The notes beneath the pieces were generated by a model. It searched no databases and was not told the origin of the DNA. It saw only the letters and a program-made list of their open reading frames with translations. This document shows, piece after piece, positions 5,809-12,672 of a stretch of DNA of 32,559 bases. Positions within the stretch are counted from its first letter, which is position 1, and the number at the start of each line of letters is the position of its first letter. The position numbers and the translations under genes are program-made. The stretch is from positions 1-32,559 of the IMG/VR virus record IMGVR_UViG_3300029286_000163; one strand, written 5' to 3'. This DNA is from a virus.

Positions 5809-6072
5809 ATGCACAACTTGCCTAACGCCACCCCCAGCTACGCCTTCGACGCGTACCTTGGATATGGCGAGCGTACCGAGAGCGAAGACATCGACGACTG
5901 GGCGACTGCCGCTCTGCCCGAGTTTGCGGACCTGATCGAACGGTCCTTTCGCAACAAATTCCCACACATCGTCACGCATGCAAAGTTTGGCCGCGCCGCG
6001 CTCATCGCGCACCTGTGCGACGCGCTGACCGATGCCGTCCGTGACATTCAAAAAGATCTGGAGAACGAGTAA
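5809..6072 (+). CDS. Hypothetical protein, first gene of rightward arm
   Basis: 87 aa from ATG 5809; a GTG at 5746 in the same frame is possible but would lie at the predicted transcript start. Neither has a good ribosome site, so the start is uncertain. The product begins MHNLPNATPSYAFDAYLGYGERTESEDIDDW and ends in a charged helix (DALTDAVRDIQKDLENE). Its stop overlaps the next start (TAATG), giving translational coupling with the Sak4-like gene. No family recognised; a helper of the recombination genes is possible. Confidence 0.65.
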   Translation: MHNLPNATPSYAFDAYLGYGERTESEDIDDWATAALPEFADLIERSFRNKFPHIVTHAKFGRAALIAHLCDALTDAVRDIQKDLENE

Positions 6073-6848
6073 TGGCGATCTCATTGGATAGCCTCAAAAC
6101 GTCCAGCAATACGCTGGAGCCCATGCTGCTGGTCTACGGCACTGCGGGCATGGGCAAGACCTCTCTGGCGCTCGAGGCGCCGGACCCGGTTTACATTCAG
6201 GTCGCCCCTGAGCGCCCCCCGGTAGGCATCAACACCATCGGCTTTGGCGAGATCACGTCGTGGGATCAGTTGCTGCAGGCGCTTGAGGCCCTGAACAGCG
6301 ACAAGAACCAGTTCAAGACGCTTGTCGTGGACAGCCTCGACGCCCTCGAGCCGATGATCTGGCGCGACGTGTGCGTGGCCAATCAGTGGGCCAGCATCGA
6401 AACGCCGGGCTATGGCAAGGGCTACATCATTGCCGATGCCCATTGGCAGCAGCTGATCGAGATCTGTGACTTTCTGCGCCGTGAGCGGCACATGACGATC
6501 ATCTGGCTGGCCCTCGCGCTTGCCAGCAATCACGAGGAGCCCGGCTCTCAGCCCTACAAGCGGTATGACCTGAAGCTGCACAAGCGGGCCGAGGGGCTGA
6601 TGACGCAGGCCGCTGATGGCGTGTTTTTCATCAACACCAAGGTGGTGATCAAAGAGGCGGAGAGCGGGTTTGGCAAGAAAGCCATTCACGCTGAGGGTGG
6701 CGGCACCCGCTGGCTGTTTGCCGATGGCCGCCCGGCTTTTGTTGCAAAACACCGGTTTCTGAAGATGCCGGATGCCTTCATGTTGCCCAAGGGCAAGGCG
6801 TGGGCTGAGATTTCCAAGTACCTCCACACCAACGAAGCAAACTCCTAA
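6072..6848 (+). CDS. Sak4-like RecA-fold ATPase (AAA_24), single-strand annealing
   Basis: 258 aa. Walker A GTAGMGKTS at 23-31 and Walker B LVVDSLD at 84-90 lie in a compact RecA-like core, followed by YIIADAHWQQLIEICDFLR and a KLHKRAEG segment typical of phage AAA_24/Sak4 proteins. These ATPases promote single-strand annealing or recombination together with an SSB-like partner. Here the partner is plausibly the next gene, as Sak4 and DUF669 genes are often adjacent in phages. The start overlaps the upstream stop and uses GGAG inside that gene. No truncation is seen. It acts in the cytoplasm on phage DNA. Confidence 0.88.
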   Translation: MAISLDSLKTSSNTLEPMLLVYGTAGMGKTSLALEAPDPVYIQVAPERPPVGINTIGFGEITSWDQLLQALEALNSDKNQFKTLVVDSLDALEPMIWRDVCVANQWASIETPGYGKGYIIADAHWQQLIEICDFLRRERHMTIIWLALALASNHEEPGSQPYKRYDLKLHKRAEGLMTQAADGVFFINTKVVIKEAESGFGKKAIHAEGGGTRWLFADGRPAFVAKHRFLKMPDAFMLPKGKAWAEISKYLHTNEANS

Positions 6849-6860
6849 AAGGAAAACAAA

Positions 6861-7460
6861 ATGGCACGTCTTTATGATCTCTACGAAGCTGGCTTTGACC
6901 CTAATTCGGTCGAAGCCCAAGCCTCTCGCGATCCGCTCCCCGAGGGCGAGTACCCGCTGGAGGTTGAGAGCACTGAACTGGTTGCCAACCGCAACAACAC
7001 CGGAACCCGCCTCGACATGATGTTCAACGTCCTCGAGGGTAGCGAGCGCGCGGGCCGCAAGCTCTTCATGACCTATAACGTGCAGCACACGAACGAGCAG
7101 GCCCGCCAGATCGGCATGTCCCAGCTTCGCGCTCTGATCGACGCCACCGGGCTCAGTCCCGATGCCGTTTACGACGATACCGACGTCCTGCTTCGCATGC
7201 CGTTCATTGGCAATGTCGTGCTCCGTCAGGACACCGTGAAGAACGCTTTCGGGCAGCGTGAAGTGAAGATCAACCCGGAGACGGGCCTGCCCTATCCTCC
7301 GCGCAACAGCATCGCGAGCTACAGGCCGTACGAGAGCGTCGTCGCGCCCCCGGTGCGTGCCCAGTCGACAGCACCCGCGCAGGCCCGCCCGACCGCCCCT
7401 GTAGCCGCCGCTGGCCGCCCTGCTACGCCGCAGGCTGGCAACCCCTTCGCTCGCCGCTAA
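6861..7460 (+). CDS. DUF669 protein, probable ssDNA-binding partner of Sak4
   Basis: 199 aa from ATG 6861 with AAGGAA upstream. Residues 1-145 match the DUF669 pattern: MARLYDLYEAGFDPN, PLPEGEYPLEVESTELV, then LDMMFNVLEG, and a GMSQLRALIDATG helix. The tail (about 150-199) is Pro/Ala-rich and disordered, ending in NPFARR; many SSB-like proteins carry such tails, though this one is basic rather than acidic. It sits 12 nt after the Sak4-like gene. An ssDNA-binding role is inferred from that pairing in other phages. Confidence 0.85.
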   Translation: MARLYDLYEAGFDPNSVEAQASRDPLPEGEYPLEVESTELVANRNNTGTRLDMMFNVLEGSERAGRKLFMTYNVQHTNEQARQIGMSQLRALIDATGLSPDAVYDDTDVLLRMPFIGNVVLRQDTVKNAFGQREVKINPETGLPYPPRNSIASYRPYESVVAPPVRAQSTAPAQARPTAPVAAAGRPATPQAGNPFARR

Positions 7461-7468
7461 TCAACAGG

Positions 7469-7486
7469 CGGGGGCTACGGCCCCCG
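7469..7486. other. GC hairpin between recombination genes
   Basis: CGGGGGC-TACG-GCCCCCG, a perfect 7-bp stem with a 4-nt loop, directly after the DUF669 gene. No T-run follows on the plus strand, so it probably stabilises or processes the message rather than ending it. Confidence 0.5.
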
Positions 7487-7505
7487 TCATCACTGGAGTG
7501 GGGCA

Positions 7506-7679
7506 ATGGCCGAGAAGAAACCCGACATCACCGAGAAGCTTGAGGACATCATCCGCGACTGGGACTGGCTGCACGAGGTGGACGGCCCGACCGTCCGAGA
7601 GGTTTGTCTCGAGGCCCTGCATGTCATTCTGCGCCGGGATAACCAGCTTCGCATCATCAAAAAGAAGTACGAAAAATGA
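7506..7679 (+). CDS. Small hypothetical protein (57 aa)
   Basis: 57 aa from ATG 7506 with GGAG 8 nt upstream; it is short enough to be missed by length filters. The product starts MAEKKPDITEKLEDIIRDW and continues with WLHEVDGPTVREVCLEALHVILRRDNQL, a charged, wholly helical protein ending KKKYEK. Its stop codon overlaps the next start by 4 nt (ATGA). From memory, similar short helical proteins lie between DUF669 and nuclease genes in other phages. Function unknown. Confidence 0.75.
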   Translation: MAEKKPDITEKLEDIIRDWDWLHEVDGPTVREVCLEALHVILRRDNQLRIIKKKYEK

Positions 7680-7969
7680 GCTTTGAAAACATATCGGACC
7701 CGGATCTGGCCGACCTGATTGGACAGATGAATTTCAAGCTTAAGGCCGATGAGGCCGAGCTTGACCGCTACAAGGACGAGTTCAAGCGGCGCGGGCTGTC
7801 GATCACCCGGGGCTACAATTGGATCGTCAGCGCGTCCACCAGCGAGAGCAGGCGCCTCGACACCAAGAAGGTGAAGGAGGTTCTCGGCGATGCCTTGGAC
7901 GATAGCTTCTTCGTCGTCTCCTCCTCCACTCGCGTATCCACAAAGCCCGTCCCCGTAGAGTTTGATTGA
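7676..7969 (+). CDS. Hypothetical protein, coiled-coil start and LDTKKVKE motif
   Basis: 97 aa, coupled to both neighbours by overlaps (ATGA at the start, TGATG at the end). The N-terminal 40 residues (DLADLIGQMNFKLKADEAELDRYKDEFKRRG) should form a coiled coil. The rest has a beta-rich SASTSESRRLDTKKVKEVLGD segment and a Ser-rich end. A coiled coil followed by S-S-R-LDTK-L occurs in several small phage proteins next to recombination nucleases. This may be a cofactor of the following nuclease, but only position suggests it. Confidence 0.7.
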   Translation: MSFENISDPDLADLIGQMNFKLKADEAELDRYKDEFKRRGLSITRGYNWIVSASTSESRRLDTKKVKEVLGDALDDSFFVVSSSTRVSTKPVPVEFD

Positions 7970-8910
7970 TGGCATCCATCACCCGTACCGCCGCCCAGAC
8001 CATCGTCGATCTGATCTACGATGACTACGCCAAGACCAACAATGAGCCGCCTCGAGGCTACCTCGGCATGTCCGGGTTTGCCACCGATTGCGACAGGGCG
8101 CTGTGGTACGGGTTCCGGTGGGCCGTCGATAAAGAGAAATTCTCGGGGCGTATGCTGCGCCTGTTCCAGACGGGGCACCGCGAAGAAGCTCGCATGATCG
8201 ATGATCTTAGGCGCATCGGGACCGAGCTCGAGGAGCGGGATCCAGCGACCGGCGAGCAGTGGGCCGTACGCGATAGCACGGGGCACATGCGCGGTCACAT
8301 GGACGGTGTAGCCGTGGATATCCCCGGCGCCGGCAGGGCCGTGCTGGAGTTCAAGACGCATAACGAGACCAGCTACAAGTCTCTGGTGTCTACCGGCGTG
8401 AAGGCGTCCAAGCCGGGGCACCTGCGGCAGATGATGCTCTACATGCACTTCTCGGGCATCCACAAAGCCTTCTACCTCGCCCACAACAAGAACAATGACG
8501 AGCTTTATGGGGAGATCATCGACTACGACCCGGCGGTCGGTCAGGCGTTAGAGCGTCGAGGGCAGCGCATCATCAAGGCGCAGAACCCCCCGGCGCGCCT
8601 GTTCGAGGATCCGACCAACAAGGCGGCTTACGTCTGCAAGACGTGCAACGCCTTTTCGGTCTGCCACAAGGGCCAGTTTGCCAAGCGGAATTGCCGGACC
8701 TGCCTGCACTCCACTCCCATCTCCGACGGGGAGTTTCACTGCGCCAAGTTTGACGAAAAACCCAGCCGGGAGTTTCAGGCAGAAGGCTGCGTTGCCCACC
8801 GGTACATCCCGAGCCTCGTCCCCGGCAAACTGAAATCTACGACCGACGAATTCACCGTCACCTACGAGCTAACGAGCGGCGGCACCTTCATCGATGGTCC
8901 GCACGACTGA
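7969..8910 (+). CDS. PD-(D/E)XK exonuclease, Cas4/RecB-like, with Cys-rich C-terminus
   Basis: 313 aa from ATG 7969; a TTG at 7966 is the only nearby alternative. The nuclease core shows GHREEARM (69-76), GHMDGV with D112, and LEFKT with E127 and K129, the PD-(D/E)XK triad, then a helix HLRQMMLYMH with the RecB-type Q. The C-terminal third has Cys at 223, 226, 232, 242, 245, 258 and 274, enough for zinc or an Fe-S cluster as in Cas4/AddB-type nucleases. It probably resects DNA ends to supply ssDNA for the Sak4-like protein. Metal content cannot be read from sequence. Confidence 0.85.
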   Translation: MASITRTAAQTIVDLIYDDYAKTNNEPPRGYLGMSGFATDCDRALWYGFRWAVDKEKFSGRMLRLFQTGHREEARMIDDLRRIGTELEERDPATGEQWAVRDSTGHMRGHMDGVAVDIPGAGRAVLEFKTHNETSYKSLVSTGVKASKPGHLRQMMLYMHFSGIHKAFYLAHNKNNDELYGEIIDYDPAVGQALERRGQRIIKAQNPPARLFEDPTNKAAYVCKTCNAFSVCHKGQFAKRNCRTCLHSTPISDGEFHCAKFDEKPSREFQAEGCVAHRYIPSLVPGKLKSTTDEFTVTYELTSGGTFIDGPHD

Positions 8911-8924
8911 CTGGAGAGACTTAA

Positions 8925-10568
8925 ATGCTGACCCTGCGCCCCTACCAGAGAGAGAGCATCAATAGCACCTATTCCCACTGGTTTGATGGGGGCGGTGATG
9001 GCCTGATCGTTATCCCTACCGGCGGTGGCAAGTCCCTGATCATCGCCCAGTTCCTGCAGGAGCTATTGCACGACTATCCGTTGATGCGTGTGTGCGTGAT
9101 CACGCATAGCAAGGAACTGATCGAGCAGAACCACGCCGAATTGGTCGGCATCTGGCCGGAGGCCCCGGCAGGCATTTTCTCGGCCAGCGTTGGTCGGCGG
9201 GACACCACGAACCCGATCATATTCTGCGGCATCCAGTCGGTTTACGACAAGGTCGAGAAGCTGGGGAAATTCGATTTGACGCTCATAGACGAGGCGCACC
9301 TTATTTCGAGAAAGGCATCGAGCATGTACGGCAAGTTTTTTGCCGGTCTGCGGAAAGTCTATCCCGATATGCGCCTGCTTGGGCTGACAGCTACCCCGCA
9401 CCGCCTCGATAGCGGTCGCCTCGACACTGGCGAGGACGCCATGTTCGAGAAGATCATCTACGAGGCCGACGTCGCGGATCTGATCGAGCAGGGGTATCTG
9501 TCGCCACTGGTGTCGAAGGCCACCGAGGCGGAGATTAACACCAAGGGCGTACACAGGCGCGGTGGCGAGTTTATCGCGGGGGAGCTTGAGCGTGCAGCCA
9601 TGGCTGACGATCTGGTGAAGCGGGCCGCCACTGAGATCGTGGCGCGCGGCGCCAATCGGCGTGCATGGCTCTGCTTTTGCTCTGGGGTCGATCACGCCAT
9701 CGCCGTGCGTGACGCCCTGCGTGACCTCGACATCACCGCCGAAGAGATCGACGGCAATACCCCGAAGAAGGAGCGTGAGCGCCTGATCACCAATTTTCGC
9801 GCTGGTGCCATCAAAGCCCTGACCTCGGTCAATGTGCTGTCCATCGGCTTCAACGTCCCCCACGTTGACCTGATCGCCCTGCTAAGGCCTACGGAGAGCC
9901 CGGGGCTATACATCCAGCAGGTCGGGCGCGGGTTCCGCAGGGCGCCGGGCAAGCGCGATTGCCTGATCCTCGATTTTGCCGGGAACGTCATGCGGCACGG
10001 CCCGGTCGACATGGTGGAGACCAAGGACAAGAAGAAAGCAGCAGAGCCCGGAGAGGCCCCCGTAAAAGAATGTCCGGCGTGTCAGGCGTACGTCCACATC
10101 AGCAAGATGGAGTGCCCGTATTGCGGTCATATGTGGGAGCGCGACCTCGAGCCGAAGCACGATGACCGACCCATGAATGTGGACATCCTGTCAAACAGCA
10201 AGGCGCGGAAGATGCTGACCCCCGCCATGGTCGCCACCGGGTGGGATGTCGTGCGATACGTCACGCCGTCCATCCACATGAAGATCGGGAAGCCGCCAAC
10301 GCTGAAACTGACATACACATTGGGCAACCATCGGAAGAAGGTGAGCCAGTGGATTTGCTTCTCTCATCCCAAGGGTACGTTCCCGCGCACCAATGCGGAG
10401 CGCTTCTGGCTGCGTGCTGGCGGTGGCAGGGACATCCCCGAGAACAGTCAGCAGGCGCTGGACCGTTTTGACGAATTGAAGAAGCCTGCCATCATCAAGG
10501 TGGGCGAAGAAAACGGGTTTACGGTCGTTCAGGCCGTTGAGTACGAAAAAGCAGGAGTGCCAGCGTGA
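8925..10568 (+). CDS. Superfamily 2 DEAH helicase with C-terminal zinc ribbon
   Basis: 547 aa with GGAGAGA before ATG 8925. Helicase motifs are complete: Q-like RPYQRESI (5-12), Walker A PTGGGKS (31-37), DEAH (122-125), LTATPHR (154-160), motif V region NVLSIGFNVP and motif VI QVGRGFR (332-338). A zinc ribbon follows with C383, C386, C397 and C400. The C-terminal 130 residues (from about 420) include a beta-rich part unlike standard RES helicases. It resembles UvsW/RadD-type branch-migrating helicases, so roles in recombination or replication restart are likely. It overlaps the RusA start by 4 nt. Confidence 0.9.
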   Translation: MLTLRPYQRESINSTYSHWFDGGGDGLIVIPTGGGKSLIIAQFLQELLHDYPLMRVCVITHSKELIEQNHAELVGIWPEAPAGIFSASVGRRDTTNPIIFCGIQSVYDKVEKLGKFDLTLIDEAHLISRKASSMYGKFFAGLRKVYPDMRLLGLTATPHRLDSGRLDTGEDAMFEKIIYEADVADLIEQGYLSPLVSKATEAEINTKGVHRRGGEFIAGELERAAMADDLVKRAATEIVARGANRRAWLCFCSGVDHAIAVRDALRDLDITAEEIDGNTPKKERERLITNFRAGAIKALTSVNVLSIGFNVPHVDLIALLRPTESPGLYIQQVGRGFRRAPGKRDCLILDFAGNVMRHGPVDMVETKDKKKAAEPGEAPVKECPACQAYVHISKMECPYCGHMWERDLEPKHDDRPMNVDILSNSKARKMLTPAMVATGWDVVRYVTPSIHMKIGKPPTLKLTYTLGNHRKKVSQWICFSHPKGTFPRTNAERFWLRAGGGRDIPENSQQALDRFDELKKPAIIKVGEENGFTVVQAVEYEKAGVPA

Positions 10569-10969
10569 CGCGTAGCATCATTTTCACCATCCCCGGGATC
10601 CCGACGGCATGGGCACGGGCTCGCACCCACGGGAAGATCCACTTCACCCCGGACAAGCAGCGCGCCGCCATGTCGGTGATCCAGACCATCGCCTATGACG
10701 CCATGAGCGGTATGGCCCCATTCGATAAGCCGGTGCGCATGGTAATCCACGCCTACTGGCCGTACCCCAAAACGATGAGCCAGAAGAAGCGCGCAGATAC
10801 CCATCACAGGCCTAGCAGGCCCGACTGGGACAACGTCGCGAAGCTGGTGGGGGATAGCCTCAACGGCATCGTCTACGTGGACGACGCGCTTGTGGTGGAT
10901 GGCCGGGTGCTGAAAATGTATGACGGTGAGAGCGCTGCCCGCACCGTCGTCCAAATCGAGGAGATTTAA
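10565..10969 (+). CDS. rusA: RusA-family Holliday junction resolvase
   Basis: 134 aa from GTG 10565, which overlaps the helicase stop (GTGA). The signature RPDWDNVAKLVGDSLNG with D87 and D89, plus VDDALV with D106/D107, matches the RusA active site, where three Asp residues bind the metal. The N-terminal FTIPGIPTAWARAR strand also fits. RusA dimers cut four-way junctions, so this enzyme would finish the recombination steps begun by the genes upstream and clear branches before packaging. Its TAA stop overlaps the stop of the opposing gene. Confidence 0.93.
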   Translation: MTRSIIFTIPGIPTAWARARTHGKIHFTPDKQRAAMSVIQTIAYDAMSGMAPFDKPVRMVIHAYWPYPKTMSQKKRADTHHRPSRPDWDNVAKLVGDSLNGIVYVDDALVVDGRVLKMYDGESAARTVVQIEEI

Positions 10970-11235
10970 GACGCGGGCGTGTCGGGCGTGGCGAGGATCG
11001 CGGCAATTTCTGCGTCTCTCGCAGCCTTCAGCGTGGCGTGCAAATCAAAGTAGCCGGTGAGCGTGGCATCGCTGTCGAGCCAAATGCGCTCGCCCTCGTA
11101 AAGCTCGATCCAACCTTTGGTGCCCAGCCATTGGATCACCCGGTAATTAGAATCCGGAGAAGTTAGGGTGGCGGCAAGCATCGGGACACCGTCCACCACA
11201 ATGTACTTGTCCGGAAAAATGACCGACAGTTCCAT
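10966..11235 (-). CDS. Small protein downstream of the tail fibre
   Basis: 89 aa from ATG 11235, 3 nt after the fibre gene. The product has an ILFPDK-like start (SVIFPDKYIVVDG), then YRVIQWLGTKGWIELYEG and a helical C-terminus (DLHATLKAARDAEIAAIL). The IQW-G-KGWIE pattern is shared by many small proteins found beside phage tail fibres; their role is unknown, though fibre assembly is often guessed. It is the last gene of the virion block. It contains one of the three GANTC sites (11150-11154). Confidence 0.75.
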   Translation of the reverse strand: MELSVIFPDKYIVVDGVPMLAATLTSPDSNYRVIQWLGTKGWIELYEGERIWLDSDATLTGYFDLHATLKAARDAEIAAILATPDTPAS

Positions 11236-11238
11236 GGT

Positions 11239-12672
11239 TTATGCCTTGATGATGTAGTTGAGCACGATGGTCGGCTGCACGTTGTTGTGGGCCAAGCCGC
11301 CACCAGTGGCATCAGAGGTCATGGTCTGATTTCCCCTGTCGCTATCGCCCGCCGAGGGCTGGAACTCGTTCGTTGGGTAGCTCTGATCGTTGGCGCCGTA
11401 ACGACCTGTCTTGGGGCCGTAGGTGTGTGTATGCGACGGGATCTGACTGGTGACGAGGGTGTTGCCTTCGGCGCCGCCGGACCCGCCGAGGATGTCGCCA
11501 TCAACACCCCCAGTGAGCGAGCCCGTCAACCGATTAGCCGATGTCCCTCCCATATCGTCTTGACCAGCGATAACGCGGCCACGCAGATCCGGTAGGTTGA
11601 ACGTAGTGGTCGTGTCGCCAGCACCATACGTGGTGCCGATCACTGCAAACAGGGAGGCGTAGGTCGTGCGACTGATCGCCTGACCGAAGCAAAGAAGCCA
11701 GCCGGAAGGAGCAGCAGCACCGGCAAAAGAGTTGACAATTCCGGTGGGAACCATCTGCGCCAAAAGATTGAGGTATGTGATTTTTTTGAGCCCCGGGTTC
11801 ACAATGTAAACCGGAGACCCGGTCACCGAGGCGTTGGAGGTGACGGTATAAGTGAACTGGGTCGGAGACGTAACGGTGATGGAGGACACACCGTTGACCG
11901 ACGTGTTGCCGGTGGCTCCCAAAATGGTCAGGGAATTGCCGGTCGTCAATCCATGGGGCGACCCGGTCGTCGCCGTGGCCGTGTACGTTGGCGATGACCC
12001 GGAAAACGTGAAGCCGGTAATCGCCACAACGGCGGCGCTATCGTAAACGGAAACTTCATCTGCATCTGCGAGCGAGGTCTTTGCTGCTAGACCGTTGACT
12101 GTGCTTGGCAGGAGCTTGGCGTTGGTAATCGAGTAATCAGCCAGCTTCGCCGTGGTCACAGCGCTGTTGGCGATCTTGGCCGTGGTGATCGAGCCGTCGG
12201 TGATCGTGCCGATATAGAAGCCGCCGCCGCTCACGGCGATCAGGCTAACCGTGTACGGGAGGCCATCCTGCGGCACGGCAAAGGTGGCGCTCGCCCCGGC
12301 GGTCAGGCTCGACAGCGTAATAGTATAACTTCCGGTCGTGCTGTTTCGGACGACCCATGTGCCACCGACACCGGACGGGATCGTATAGGTCACGCTGGCG
12401 GTCAGCGTGCCGGTGAGCAGCAGGACCATGGGCTGGTACTTGTCAGCCGTAAGCGCCACAGTGCCGGACGCGCCAGTCACAGAAACCGTAGCCGTGCCGC
12501 CCAGCACCACATCGAGCGCTGCCGCGTTGTAATTCTCCGGTACATCCCACGTGGTGTAGGCGGTTCCAGAGGTCAACCCGGAGGTCAAAACGGCGCTGGT
12601 CGGCAGGGTGCCATTAGCCGTGTTGTACGTCTGGACGACGAGGTTCTTGTTGGCGGTAATGCTATTGCTCAT
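11239..12672 (-). CDS. Tail fibre with phage collar domain
   Basis: 477 aa. The C-terminal 165 residues are a phage tail collar domain: GIVNSFAGAAAPSGWLLC, YGAGDTTTTFNLPDLRGRV, then IPSHTHTY and a terminal VLNYIIKA. Before it lie stalk-like heptad repeats (ITTAKIANSAVTTAKLADY) and a small HGLTTG beta domain (residues about 225-295). The N-terminal 150 residues are Thr/Ser/Gly-rich beta structure, probably joining the particle. It likely contacts the host surface. The start overlaps the upstream stop by 1 nt (TGATG). Low Cys and the repeats fit a trimeric fibre. Confidence 0.88.
   Translation of the reverse strand: MSNSITANKNLVVQTYNTANGTLPTSAVLTSGLTSGTAYTTWDVPENYNAAALDVVLGGTATVSVTGASGTVALTADKYQPMVLLLTGTLTASVTYTIPSGVGGTWVVRNSTTGSYTITLSSLTAGASATFAVPQDGLPYTVSLIAVSGGGFYIGTITDGSITTAKIANSAVTTAKLADYSITNAKLLPSTVNGLAAKTSLADADEVSVYDSAAVVAITGFTFSGSSPTYTATATTGSPHGLTTGNSLTILGATGNTSVNGVSSITVTSPTQFTYTVTSNASVTGSPVYIVNPGLKKITYLNLLAQMVPTGIVNSFAGAAAPSGWLLCFGQAISRTTYASLFAVIGTTYGAGDTTTTFNLPDLRGRVIAGQDDMGGTSANRLTGSLTGGVDGDILGGSGGAEGNTLVTSQIPSHTHTYGPKTGRYGANDQSYPTNEFQPSAGDSDRGNQTMTSDATGGGLAHNNVQPTIVLNYIIKA

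Noticed and set aside
6081-7088. 335-codon minus-strand frame across the Sak4-like and DUF669 genes
   Set aside because: Antisense shadow; the plus-strand frames carry clear Walker and DUF669 motifs and tight operon spacing.
7469-7486. GC hairpin as terminator of the Sak4-DUF669 transcript
   Set aside because: No T-run after the stem on the plus strand and the next gene starts 20 nt later in the same operon.
9063-9863. 266-codon minus-strand frame inside the helicase gene
   Set aside because: Antisense to conserved helicase motifs; no start signals.
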